64,000 bases of DNA from positions 558,001 to 622,000 of the forward strand of contig NZ_CP176395.1 in the NCBI RefSeq assembly GCF_046244365.1, in the 5' to 3' direction. Both the position numbers and the translations under genes were made by a program. Under the pieces are notes generated by a model. That model saw only the letters and a program-made list of their open reading frames with translations, did not search any database and was not told the origin of the DNA. This DNA comes from Paenibacillus_V sp046244365. GTDB lineage: Bacteria > Bacillota > Bacilli > Paenibacillales > NBRC-103111. Each line of letters opens with the position of its first letter. Position 1 is the stretch's first letter. Below are positions 20,498 to 28,983 of this stretch, piece by piece.

Positions 20498-21982
20498 ATG
20501 GGGAAACCGACAGGCTTTATCGAATACAAGCGCGAGGTGCCGGCGGAGGACGAACCGCTGCTGCGCATCGCCCATTACAACGAGTTCCACCGCCATTTTC
20601 CCGACGAGAAGCTGCAGACGCAGGGCGCCCGCTGCATGGATTGCGGCATCCCGTTCTGCCATACCGGCAAGCTGATCAGCGGGATGGCGTCCGGTTGTCC
20701 GGTCAACAATCTTATTCCCGAGTGGAACGATCTCGTTTACCGGGGCAGGTGGCGGGAAGCGATCGATAGGCTGCACAAAACGAACAACTTCCCCGAATTT
20801 ACCGGCCGCGTCTGCCCGGCTCCATGCGAAGGCTCCTGCACGGTCGGGCTGAACGATTCGCCGGTGACCATCAAAACGATCGAGCGATCCATCGTCGACA
20901 AGGCGTTCGAGGAAGGGTGGATTACGCCCGAGCCGCCTCAGCGGCGAACGGGCAAGAAGGTCGCCGTCATCGGCTCCGGACCGTCCGGTCTCGCCTGCGC
21001 GGCGCAGTTGAACAAAGCGGGACATTCCGTCACCGTCTTCGAGCGTGCGGACCGGATCGGCGGGCTGCTCATGTACGGTATTCCGAATATGAAGCTGGAT
21101 AAGCAAACGGTTCAGCGGCGCGTCGATCTGCTGGCTGCGGAGGGCGTGACGTTCGTCACGAATACCGAGGTCGGCAAAAACTATCCGGCGGAGCAGCTGA
21201 TGCGGGAGTTCGACGCGGTCGTCCTGTGCGGCGGCGCGACCAAGGGCCGCGATCTGCCGATCGAGGGACGCGAGCTGAAGGGCGTTCATTTGGCGATGGA
21301 GTTTCTGCACAAAAACACGAAGAGCCTGCTCGATTCCGCGCACGAAGACGGACAATTCCTTTCCGCCGAAGGCAAGGACGTCATCGTCATCGGGGGCGGG
21401 GACACCGGCACGGACTGCGTGGGCACGTCGATGCGGCACGGCTGCCGGACGGTGACGCAGTTCGAGATCATGCCGAAGCCGCCGGAGAAGCGAGCGGCGA
21501 ACAATCCGTGGCCCGAATGGCCGAAAGTATATAAGATGGATTACGGCCAAGAGGAGGCGGCTGCCCGGTTCGGCGAAGATCCGCGCCGGTATCTCATTTC
21601 GACGAAGAAGATCGTCGGCGATGAGAACGGGCATGTCAAAGAGCTGCACACGGTGCTGATCGAATGGAAGAAGGACGATGGCGGCCGATTTGTACCGGCG
21701 GAGGTGCCGGGCAGCGAGAAGGTGTACCCGGCGCAGCTCGTGCTGCTTGCGATGGGCTTCTTGGGCCCTGAACAGACGCTGCTGGAGCAGCTCGGCGTCG
21801 AGCGCGACGAGCGGACGAACGTGAAGGCCGCCTACGGACAATTCGCGACCAACGTTCCCGGCGTGTTCGCTGCAGGCGACATGCGGCGCGGGCAGAGCCT
21901 CGTCGTTTGGGCGATCCATGAGGGCAGGGAAGCCGCCCGCGAATGCGACCGCTACTTGATGGGCACGACACAGCTGGCATAG
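20498..21982 (+). CDS. gltD: Glutamate synthase (NADPH) small subunit
   Basis: A 494-residue flavoprotein that passes electrons from NADPH to the large subunit. The N-terminal adrenodoxin-reductase-like domain has iron-sulfur cysteines in ARCMDCGIPFCHTG, SGCPVNNLIPEW and CPAPCEGSC. An FAD GxGxxG motif is in VAVIGSGPSGLACA and the NADPH motif is VIVIGGGDTGTDC. The C-terminal GVFAAGDMRRGQSLVVWAI closes the FAD site. A GGGGGG ribosome site lies directly after gltB, so the two are one operon. Confidence 0.97.
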   Translation: MGKPTGFIEYKREVPAEDEPLLRIAHYNEFHRHFPDEKLQTQGARCMDCGIPFCHTGKLISGMASGCPVNNLIPEWNDLVYRGRWREAIDRLHKTNNFPEFTGRVCPAPCEGSCTVGLNDSPVTIKTIERSIVDKAFEEGWITPEPPQRRTGKKVAVIGSGPSGLACAAQLNKAGHSVTVFERADRIGGLLMYGIPNMKLDKQTVQRRVDLLAAEGVTFVTNTEVGKNYPAEQLMREFDAVVLCGGATKGRDLPIEGRELKGVHLAMEFLHKNTKSLLDSAHEDGQFLSAEGKDVIVIGGGDTGTDCVGTSMRHGCRTVTQFEIMPKPPEKRAANNPWPEWPKVYKMDYGQEEAAARFGEDPRRYLISTKKIVGDENGHVKELHTVLIEWKKDDGGRFVPAEVPGSEKVYPAQLVLLAMGFLGPEQTLLEQLGVERDERTNVKAAYGQFATNVPGVFAAGDMRRGQSLVVWAIHEGREAARECDRYLMGTTQLA

Positions 21983-22099
21983 CTCCGGTATAGCAGCGGC
22001 AGCATGCTCCTGTTAGGCGCTGAAGCGTGAAGCGAAGGCGTTCGGTTTGTCCGTTTCGGATTGGAATGCGGGCTGTGATGAGAGGAAGTTGGCGGTACG

Positions 22100-22591
22100 A
22101 TGGATCTGCGAAATGTGTTGACCGAGGAAGAACGGCAAGCGCTGCTAGGCGGTGCGGGGGGAGAAGGAAAAGCGGAAGCATCCGCTCAGGGAGCCGTTCT
22201 CCCTGCCTCCGCGGAACAATCGGCATCCGTTCCCAACGAGATGGCCGAACTTACGAATACGATAAACCGGCTGCTTGTTACGGTGGAGGAGCTCAAGCAT
22301 CGAATCATGGATATGGAGTGGCGTCTGACTCAGGCGGAACGAAGGAGTCAGGAATATGCGGACCTGTTAATGCCTCCGATGCCGATGCCGATGCATCTGT
22401 CGTCAGCCGAGCTGGCGTACCCCGCCCCGCAACTGGAGGACTTAACGCTCTCTGTCGAGGCTGCCGCCGCCAAAGAAAAGGAAGTCCCTCAAGAGAACCT
22501 GCCTTTATCGCGCGTAACGACATACGGAAACCGAAAGCCGCCTTCCCTGGTCGAGAAGCTGTTCAAACGAAACGACGGTCCCGCAAATTAA
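22100..22591 (+). CDS. Uncharacterised coiled-coil protein
   Basis: A 163-residue protein I do not recognise. It has an acidic N-terminus (MDLRNVLTEEERQALLGG), a low-complexity Ala/Ser/Gly stretch to about residue 45, and a heptad-like helix at about 48-85 (MAELTNTINRLL through AERRSQEY). A Met/Pro-rich patch (LMPPMPMPMHL) follows, then a basic tail (SLVEKLFKRND). There is no signal peptide or membrane segment. GAGGAAG lies before the ATG. The first residues resemble the short docking peptides at the N-terminus of flagellar switch proteins, but that is weak. It lies 117 bp after gltD and before a terminator. Confidence 0.6.
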   Translation: MDLRNVLTEEERQALLGGAGGEGKAEASAQGAVLPASAEQSASVPNEMAELTNTINRLLVTVEELKHRIMDMEWRLTQAERRSQEYADLLMPPMPMPMHLSSAELAYPAPQLEDLTLSVEAAAAKEKEVPQENLPLSRVTTYGNRKPPSLVEKLFKRNDGPAN

Positions 22592-22640
22592 AAAGCACCC
22601 CCTATTCCGAGCCCGATAGCGCTCGAAATAGGGGGTGCCG
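22592..22640. terminator. Terminator between the coiled-coil gene and wrbA
   Basis: GCACCCCCTATT-CGAGC pairs with GCTCG-AATAGGGGGTGC, one mismatch. The T-run is on the minus strand, so it mainly ends wrbA transcription but probably also the plus-strand gene. Confidence 0.8.
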
Positions 22641-22644
22641 CCGT

Positions 22645-23259
22645 TTACGAGCCTTGTCCGTTTTTTACCCAGCCGGCTACGGTCACGACACGCTTGGCCT
22701 GATGCTTGGCTGCGGCCAGAACGGCGTCGGGGATCGGCTGGTTTTCCACTACGGTGACGCTTGTCCCGTACGGATTGCCGCCGGATTGGAACAAGATCGG
22801 ATCGGTGTACCCTGGAGCTACGACGATGGCCCCCCAGTGATACATCGTGGTGTACAGCGACAGAACCGTCGCTTCCTGCCCGCCATGGGCATTGCTGGCG
22901 CTGGTCATCGCCGACACGACTTTGTTCGCGAGCTTGCCTTGGAACCATAAACCGCCCGTCGTGTCCAGAAATTGCTTCATTTGGGCGGCCATATTGCCGA
23001 AACGAGTCGGCGTGCTGAAAATGATCGCATCGGCCCACTCCAAATCCGAGAGCTGTACCGTAGGCACGTCTTTCGTCGCGTCTACATGGCTTTTCCAGGC
23101 GGGGTTCGATTCAATCGCCGCAGCCGGGGCGAGCTCCTGCACTTTGACGACTTTGGCTTCGCCGCCTGCTTCTTGAACGCCTTCCGCCGCCTTTTTTGCA
23201 AGCTCGTAGTTCGTTCCGGTGGAGCTGTAATAAACAATGGCTACTTTCACGTTGCTCAT
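22645..23259 (-). CDS. wrbA: NAD(P)H:quinone oxidoreductase, WrbA-type flavoprotein
   Basis: A 204-residue flavodoxin-fold enzyme that reduces quinones by two electrons. The FMN phosphate loop YYSSTGTNYELA is at residues 9-20, and the family motifs FSTPTRFGNMAAQMKQFLD and SNAHGGQEAT are present. Start ATG 23259 has GAGGAGG upstream; the longer frame is rejected because it lacks a ribosome site. It is monocistronic on the minus strand with a terminator on its left. Confidence 0.93.
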   Translation of the reverse strand: MSNVKVAIVYYSSTGTNYELAKKAAEGVQEAGGEAKVVKVQELAPAAAIESNPAWKSHVDATKDVPTVQLSDLEWADAIIFSTPTRFGNMAAQMKQFLDTTGGLWFQGKLANKVVSAMTSASNAHGGQEATVLSLYTTMYHWGAIVVAPGYTDPILFQSGGNPYGTSVTVVENQPIPDAVLAAAKHQAKRVVTVAGWVKNGQGS

Positions 23260-23431
23260 CCTAGTTTCGGCCTCCTCATAATGAATCCCAACCAAAGGTA
23301 AGTGATGATTCAAGGCAGTTCCCTACTGATTCGCGGGAGTCGAATCACCAAATCACACCTGTTTTGGTATGCCCGAATCGGCCGTTCTTATGCATGAGCA
23401 GGAAGGAGAGTCTTGGCGGATAAAAGCAAAA

Positions 23432-23466
23432 AGCCTCAACCGCGTAACGCGGTTGAGGCTGCCGTC
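23432..23466 (-). terminator. Terminator of the SsuABC-type importer operon
   Basis: AGCCTCAACCGCG-TAA-CGCGGTTGAGGCT, a perfect 13-bp stem with a T-run on the minus strand. It is located just after the ATPase stop codon. Confidence 0.88.
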
Positions 23467-23468
23467 AA

Positions 23469-24215
23469 TTAAATCGAATAGGTGCCGATATCGAGCGCAT
23501 CCATGATGCGCTGGCGCAGCGCCACAAACTCGCTGCCGTTCCGGTTGCGGGGGCGGGGCATGCCCGCATGCATCGTTTCCACGATGCGTCCCGGACGGGG
23601 GCTCATCACATGAATCGTGTCCGCGAGATAAACCGCTTCGTCGATATCGTGGGTGATCAGCAGCACCGTTTTGCCGGTTCCGCGCCATAGCTTGATCAGC
23701 TCGTTCTGCATCGTCAGCCGGGTGATGGCGTCAAGCGCTCCGTACGGCTCGTCGAGGAGCAGGACATCCGGGTTCATGACGAGCGCCCGGGCGATCGAAA
23801 CGCGCTGCTTCATGCCGCCGGAGAGCTGATGCGGGTAATACTTCTGGAAGCCGCTCAAGCCGACCTTCTCCAGCACCTCGTCGACGCGCGGCTTGCGCTC
23901 CTTCTTGGATACGCCCGCCAGCTCGAGACCGAAGCCGACGTTCGCTTCCACCGTCCGCCACGGGTACAGCGCGTGCTCTTGGAAAATCAGGACGCGCCGG
24001 GGGTCCGGCTTCGCAATGTCGATGCCGTCGGCCAGCACGCGGCCCGTCGTTGACGTTTCAAGGCCTGCGAACATGCGCAGCGCCGTGCTTTTGCCGCAGC
24101 CGGAAGGACCGACGATGGCAGCGAATTCGCCTTTTTCTATTTTGAGTTCGATGTTCGACAGCACCTCGAGGTCGCCGAATCGTTTGGTTACCTGATCCAA
24201 ATGTAGCGTCTGCAT
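23469..24215 (-). CDS. ABC transporter ATP-binding protein (SsuB/TauB/nitrate type)
   Basis: A 248-residue ATPase of the nitrate/sulfonate/taurine importer family. Walker A is GPSGCGKST, signature LSGGMKQR, Walker B LLLDEPYGALD, switch LITHDIDEA. Start ATG 24215 overlaps the permease stop codon (TAATG), so translation is coupled; the longer upstream frame reads through the permease gene and is not coding. Nothing next to the operon (no monooxygenase, no thiamine or nitrate genes) fixes the substrate, so alkanesulfonate, taurine, nitrate or a pyrimidine precursor are all possible. Confidence 0.9.
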   Translation of the reverse strand: MQTLHLDQVTKRFGDLEVLSNIELKIEKGEFAAIVGPSGCGKSTALRMFAGLETSTTGRVLADGIDIAKPDPRRVLIFQEHALYPWRTVEANVGFGLELAGVSKKERKPRVDEVLEKVGLSGFQKYYPHQLSGGMKQRVSIARALVMNPDVLLLDEPYGALDAITRLTMQNELIKLWRGTGKTVLLITHDIDEAVYLADTIHVMSPRPGRIVETMHAGMPRPRNRNGSEFVALRQRIMDALDIGTYSI

Positions 24216-25048
24216 TACTTGTCCCCTCCCGATACGTACCGGTAGTGAAGCAGCTTGCGCTTCAGCCGCTCCAGCAGGACGAGGTCGATGAAGGCGGCGA
24301 TGCTGCCGATAATGATGATGCTGACGAGAACGCCCTTCATGTCCGCGATTTCGGACCGATAGCTTAAGTATCTGCCGAGACCGACGCTTGCCGCGCCGAC
24401 CATTTCGGCGGAAATAAGCGAACGCCAAGCGTTGCCGAACGATACTTGCGCTCCGGTCATGAAAGCGGCGAGAGATTCCGGCGCAAACACCTTTGTCAGC
24501 AGTTGGCCGCGGCTTGCGCCAAGCGTCTTGGCAAGCTCGATATGCGTCCGGTTAACGCCTTCCGTGCCGTTCAGTACGGACAGTGCCATCGGGAAGAAGC
24601 TGGCGATCGTAATGATCGAAATGACGGTCATATTGCCGAAGCCGAGCAAAATCATGAAGAACGGCGACCAGGTGATCGGCGGAATCGACTGCAGGATCGA
24701 GACGAGGCTTCGCAAATAAAGCGCGAAATGCTTGGATACGCCACCCAGCAGCCCCAACAGCGAACCGAGCAGGCAGGCAACCGGATAGCCGATAGCCAGA
24801 CAATATAAACTGTTCAGAATGCCTTTGGTGAACTGCTTGTCTTCGAAGATGGAAAATAAACGAGGGATCGTCGACGCTACGCTTGGCAGCAAGAAGTTTT
24901 TGCCGATTATCCAGGAAATGATTTGCCAGATCAGCAGCAGGCTGCCGACCGCAACGAAAAAAGGCCACATTCTGTACAAAAGGCGAAGCGGCTTAGGGCC
25001 GCTTCGCTGCGAAGGTTTCGGTATGGATTGCGTTTTCTCTTTACTCAT
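24215..25048 (-). CDS. ABC transporter permease (SsuC/TauC type)
   Basis: A 277-residue inner-membrane permease with six predicted helices. The first is at about residues 29-48 (FFVAVGSLLLIWQIISWII). The EAA-loop that docks the ATPase is in ELAKTLGASRGQLLTKVFAPESLAAF at about residues 165-190. ATG 25048 is preceded by AAGGAG. It lies between the binding-protein gene (36 bp upstream) and the ATPase (overlapping), forming a complete importer. Confidence 0.92.
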   Translation of the reverse strand: MSKEKTQSIPKPSQRSGPKPLRLLYRMWPFFVAVGSLLLIWQIISWIIGKNFLLPSVASTIPRLFSIFEDKQFTKGILNSLYCLAIGYPVACLLGSLLGLLGGVSKHFALYLRSLVSILQSIPPITWSPFFMILLGFGNMTVISIITIASFFPMALSVLNGTEGVNRTHIELAKTLGASRGQLLTKVFAPESLAAFMTGAQVSFGNAWRSLISAEMVGAASVGLGRYLSYRSEIADMKGVLVSIIIIGSIAAFIDLVLLERLKRKLLHYRYVSGGDK

Positions 25049-25084
25049 CGGTGTTGCTCCTTTTAACGGAAATAAGCACTTCCG

Positions 25085-26167
25085 TTATTTTAGAGATTTT
25101 TGCCAGGACAGGTCAAGAATATCTTCGACTTTAATCGATTTATCAAGCGACTTCTGCTTCACCATGATATCGATGATTTCCTGCATCCGTTTCGTGTCGT
25201 CCGCCGAAATCTCCCAAGTGAATTTTTGCGAATCGATCGATTCCTTGATGACGTCTACCGCTTTGACTTTGCCGTTCGGCGTATCGAGAGAATCGCCTTC
25301 GATAAAGTGCTTCGTAATCAGGGAAGCGGCTTTAGCGGAATCCTTCTGCAGCAGCTCGATGGCTTGCTTCTGCGCGTCCAGCATCCGGTTGATTTTGTCG
25401 CGGTCCTTCTTCAGCTGGTCGCCGGAGGTGATGACCACCATGCACGGGAACGGCCAAACTTTGCCGACTTCGTATATTTGCTTCGCGCCGAATTGCTTCT
25501 GGGCGATTTTGTCGAACGGCTCGAATACGAATGCCGCGTCCACTTGGCCGGCTTGCAGCGATTGGATCGCAACGTTCGGCTCCACATACACCATTTGAAT
25601 ATCTTCTTTGGTAAGCTTCGCGTCGGCCAGCGCTACGCCGTTCAAGACGACGTCGGCCGTGCTGCCTTGCTTTTGCGTCGCGAGCTTCTTGCCTTTCAGA
25701 TCGGCGACCGATTTGATGTTGCTGTCCTTGCCCACGAGCAAGCTGTGGAAGCCCATTTGCGCGCCTGCAACGACCTTCAGATCGGCATCCTTCGAAGCCC
25801 ATGTCGCCGCGTTCGTGAAGCCGAGCACGCCTGCGTCCACTTGACCGCCGACAATCGCCTTGATCAGGTCGGTACCGCTGGAGAACAGCTTCAGATTGAC
25901 ATTCAAGCCTTGCTGCTCATAATATTTGCCTTCATAGGCGACAAGCGCTTGCGCATCGTCCATAACGGCCAAATAGCCGACGGTGATGTTCTTTGTCTCT
26001 TTCTTAGGCGCAGCAGACGCGTTTGCCGAAGGCGATGCCGACGTGGATGCGGATGGCGATGCCGCTTGATCGTTCGATTTGGCGCCGCAGCCTGCGATAG
26101 CCGTAGCCAAAGCTCCTACTAAAAGCAGGGACGTCCAGCGTGCTTTGCGTGGTAAACGTTTCATCAT
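25085..26167 (-). CDS. ABC transporter substrate-binding lipoprotein (NMT1/SsuA-like)
   Basis: A 360-residue lipoprotein. Signal peptide ends at lipobox AIAGC with lipidated Cys27, followed by an Ala/Ser/Lys linker to about residue 55. The mature domain is NMT1/THI5-like: an early YLAVMDDAQALVAYEGKYYEQQGL ligand segment, then LKGKKLATQKQGSTADVV and VYVEPNVAIQSLQAGQVDAAFVFEPF. ATG 26167 has GGGGGAAGG upstream; a second ATG at 26164 is nearly equivalent. Such proteins bind sulfonates, nitrate, or aromatic and pyrimidine compounds. Confidence 0.9.
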   Translation of the reverse strand: MMKRLPRKARWTSLLLVGALATAIAGCGAKSNDQAASPSASTSASPSANASAAPKKETKNITVGYLAVMDDAQALVAYEGKYYEQQGLNVNLKLFSSGTDLIKAIVGGQVDAGVLGFTNAATWASKDADLKVVAGAQMGFHSLLVGKDSNIKSVADLKGKKLATQKQGSTADVVLNGVALADAKLTKEDIQMVYVEPNVAIQSLQAGQVDAAFVFEPFDKIAQKQFGAKQIYEVGKVWPFPCMVVITSGDQLKKDRDKINRMLDAQKQAIELLQKDSAKAASLITKHFIEGDSLDTPNGKVKAVDVIKESIDSQKFTWEISADDTKRMQEIIDIMVKQKSLDKSIKVEDILDLSWQKSLK

Positions 26168-26375
26168 GTAAATCAATCCTTCCCCCATAGGTAATCCGAA
26201 AACCGTGCGCCGCTTCTTTCTGCATACTTTCCATATAAGAGGAGTGCAGCCGAGCTTCTCGGTTAATTCCCAGTAATATAATAGGATTATTATAGGGGGG
26301 ATGGGAAACATCGTCAATAGGTGGAAAAAAATAAAACCGATATGACAGGTAGACATAGTGGAAGTATAGCGTCGT

Positions 26376-27893
26376 TTACTCCTTCAGCAAATCCTTGCGC
26401 AGCTTAGCCGTGCGATCGTCGGAAGGATCCCGTTCTCCGTAACGGGCTTCTTCATAGGCGCTTGAAAGCGCGCTGGCGGCCGGATCCGCAGGCGAACCGC
26501 TTGCTGCCGCGTCCTGTCCCTGTCCCGGAATCCGGTTGTGCCGGTTCCCGAGCTGCTTCATCGTTTCCGCGGGCGTGCTGCCGGGCTCCCAGTCGTACCC
26601 GCGTTTCATCGCTTGCAGAACCGTCAGCCTGTACAAATAACGCACGCGCTCCCGATTGGTCCGCATGTCGTCCCACTTCGGCTCGCGCGCCAGCAGGGCG
26701 GAGAGGCGGTCGCGGAGCGACTTTCCCCATGCGGCAGGCACTTCCGCCCAGTCGAGCAGGCTCTGCTTCTCGTCTACGTAGCCGTTCCGGGCTTCGTCGG
26801 CCGAGCGGCCGAGCCCCCATTGCTCCATCAGCCTGTGCAACCACCGGCGAAGCAGCGGCAGTGCGAATTTAACCAAACGGTACAAGCCGTAAAGGACGGC
26901 GGCGGCAAGCAAAACGTAGGTCAGCGCAAAAAACAGCTTTTCCAATAGTTCTGCCAGTCGAGACGGCTCGCCGGGCGGGGGGAGCTGCTGCTGCGGCGCC
27001 GGAGTCGGCTCCGGCGTCTGCTCCGCCTTTTGGCCGTCCGACGCAAACAGCGAGAAGAACCAAAAAATAAACTGCACCAAGCTCTTGAAAGCCGCTGCCA
27101 GCGCGTCTTTGATGCGCGTAAAGGCAGCCGCGATCAGCACCACAACGAAGACGACGACGGTCCATATCGTATTTTGCGAGCGGACGGAAGCCGCCAATTC
27201 GCTCGAATCGTCGCCCGTGTAGGCGTTCGCCTGCAAATGCCGCCGGTTGCTCAAGAACAGGCTAGCCAGTACGGCTGCGAGTCCGACCCACCAGAGCAGG
27301 CTGGAGTAAGGCTTCCAGGCTTCAGCGAAACGGGCGATGACGGAAACGAGAAAGTAGCTGATCAGTCCCACCGCATAGCAAACGGTCGGAAACAGCTCCG
27401 GCCAACGCCGCCTAACGTGCTTGCCGCCGCGCGCCGCAAGAAACCATGCGATCGCCCAAACGGCGACGGCGCGAGCCAAGCCGGCAGGGTTATCCAGCGT
27501 GCTCGCCGTACCGAATGCGCCGGCAGGTGCTGCAGCAGCGAGATAGGCAAGCGCCGCGCTTGCCAGCATCGTACCGGCGAAGCCCAGCACCTTAGGCATT
27601 CGCCGGGCAAGCATGCCGATTGCGAAGCCGAGCGGGCAGCAGGCCAGCAAGAGGACGAGCCACCAGCCAAGCGTCATGCCGGCAGGTACGATATACAGGT
27701 AGGCGACTAAAGCCAGCGGGAAAAACAGCAGCAGCTCCACGGCTCCATGCCAGCCGGCTTCCAGAATGGCGCCTATCTTCAGTCCGTTTGCCGAACCGGG
27801 GGGCGTTTGCGCAGACGGCGCTCCGGAACCGTTTGTGACCGGCGGCGTTTCCGAACGCCGTACAGGTTTGCCTTCCGCATTATGTTCCCGCAT
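26376..27893 (-). CDS. DUF4129-domain membrane protein of the MoxR/DUF58 cluster
   Basis: A 505-residue membrane protein. A Pro-rich N-terminal cytosolic segment (to about 45) is followed by about seven hydrophobic helices between residues 50 and 270. A Pro/Gln-rich loop (TPEPTPAPQQQLPPP) and one more helix (about 315-340) come next. The C-terminal DUF4129 domain (about 385-460) has the family pattern RVRYLYRLTVLQAMKRGY then TPAETMKQL. Usual third members of MoxR/DUF58 clusters have a transglutaminase core between the helices and DUF4129; I see none here. It overlaps the DUF58 gene by 14 bp. Function is unknown. Confidence 0.8.
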   Translation of the reverse strand: MREHNAEGKPVRRSETPPVTNGSGAPSAQTPPGSANGLKIGAILEAGWHGAVELLLFFPLALVAYLYIVPAGMTLGWWLVLLLACCPLGFAIGMLARRMPKVLGFAGTMLASAALAYLAAAAPAGAFGTASTLDNPAGLARAVAVWAIAWFLAARGGKHVRRRWPELFPTVCYAVGLISYFLVSVIARFAEAWKPYSSLLWWVGLAAVLASLFLSNRRHLQANAYTGDDSSELAASVRSQNTIWTVVVFVVVLIAAAFTRIKDALAAAFKSLVQFIFWFFSLFASDGQKAEQTPEPTPAPQQQLPPPGEPSRLAELLEKLFFALTYVLLAAAVLYGLYRLVKFALPLLRRWLHRLMEQWGLGRSADEARNGYVDEKQSLLDWAEVPAAWGKSLRDRLSALLAREPKWDDMRTNRERVRYLYRLTVLQAMKRGYDWEPGSTPAETMKQLGNRHNRIPGQGQDAAASGSPADPAASALSSAYEEARYGERDPSDDRTAKLRKDLLKE

Positions 27894-28983
27894 GGATCCG
27901 TTCCTCCTCCCGGCGCAGCGGCAGCAGCTCGACCGCGTGCCCGAGCTCGTGCAGCTTATCGATTTGCCGCTGCATTTTCGCGTCGACGTACGCCGTAATG
28001 AGCAAGTAGTCCATTGTCTGTCCGCTTCGCTCCGTCTCGAGCGCGAGGAAATCGTCGAACGTGACGCTCCGCTCCAGCAGCAGCATCGCCATCGTTTCGT
28101 AAACCGCAGTCAGCTGCATGCCGCCGCTTTGCGCGGCCATGCGCACCGGCTCTTTACCGCCGTCCGTCAGCAGACCGTTGCAGCCGAAGCCCGTCGGTAC
28201 GCCCTGTCCGAGCGCGTATCGCGCTATTTCCGCTGCGTAGGCGATGCCTTGTTCAATCAGCTCAGGATCGGTTACGGCATCCCACTGCTTCTCGTCATTG
28301 TCGATGTTGAGGCAGATCATCAGCCTGTGATCGGCCGTAAAATCATGCTGGCGCACCTGCAGCCCGCCGCTGCGCGCCGTCGCTTTCCAGTTGATCCGGT
28401 TCAGCGAATCGCCGTATCGGTATTCGCGTACGCCGGCGACGAGAAACGGGTCGTCGACGATCCAGCGCTTCACGATCAGGTCGCCGAGCCAGCTGTGCGA
28501 GGGCAGCGGAATCGCTTCCAATTCGATCGGCCGGGGATAGACGAGCAGCCGGCAGTTCAAGGACAGCCGCTTGACGACGGGGCTCATGCCGATCAGGTCG
28601 CCGCTCGTCATCGTCGCCGAGCTCAAGTCGTAGCAGCCCCGGCGGATGCACCGGATTTGGTGCCGCCTGACGATCTGTGTATAGGGCAGCAGGCTAAAGA
28701 AGCTTTGGTGGCTCTGGTAATACTCGCCGCTGTTGATCGACAGGTTATGCTGCCGCTCGAAACGAAGGCCGATGTGCATAAGCGCTTCGAGCCGCAGCCA
28801 AGGGACGGGCAGCAGCTTCCGGTTGGAAATGCGTTCGATCAGCTGCACCTCGTCGCCCTCGAAGCACGACGCCGCGCTGAAATACCGTTCGTAGCCTACC
28901 CGGGCGAGCGCCCGGCGGCGGTACAAAAACGCTTGTGCGGCAAGCACGAGCACCAGCACGAACAGCAGCCAGTGGATGCTCAT
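27880..28983 (-). CDS. DUF58-domain protein (VWA-like)
   Basis: A 367-residue protein. Two N-terminal hydrophobic stretches merge into about residues 3-25. The DUF58 signature YRYGDSLNRINWKATARSGGLQVRQHD lies at about 205-230, followed by a VWA-like fold (LMICLNIDND). MoxR-DUF58 pairs are thought to act as chaperone-type maturation systems, sometimes for cell envelope enzymes. Its ATG overlaps the MoxR stop codon (ATGA), so the pair is translationally coupled. Confidence 0.88.
   Translation of the reverse strand: MSIHWLLFVLVLVLAAQAFLYRRRALARVGYERYFSAASCFEGDEVQLIERISNRKLLPVPWLRLEALMHIGLRFERQHNLSINSGEYYQSHQSFFSLLPYTQIVRRHQIRCIRRGCYDLSSATMTSGDLIGMSPVVKRLSLNCRLLVYPRPIELEAIPLPSHSWLGDLIVKRWIVDDPFLVAGVREYRYGDSLNRINWKATARSGGLQVRQHDFTADHRLMICLNIDNDEKQWDAVTDPELIEQGIAYAAEIARYALGQGVPTGFGCNGLLTDGGKEPVRMAAQSGGMQLTAVYETMAMLLLERSVTFDDFLALETERSGQTMDYLLITAYVDAKMQRQIDKLHELGHAVELLPLRREEERIHAGT

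Noticed and set aside
24216..24428. 71-residue N-terminal extension of the SsuB-type ATPase
   Set aside because: It lies within the permease coding region in another frame; the ATG at 24215 overlaps the permease stop codon as in coupled genes.
26168..26375. SAM riboswitch or CymR site upstream of the binding-protein gene
   Set aside because: A GGGAATTA word and a CCGAG/CTCGG pair are present, but no conserved riboswitch core or full CymR motif could be made out.
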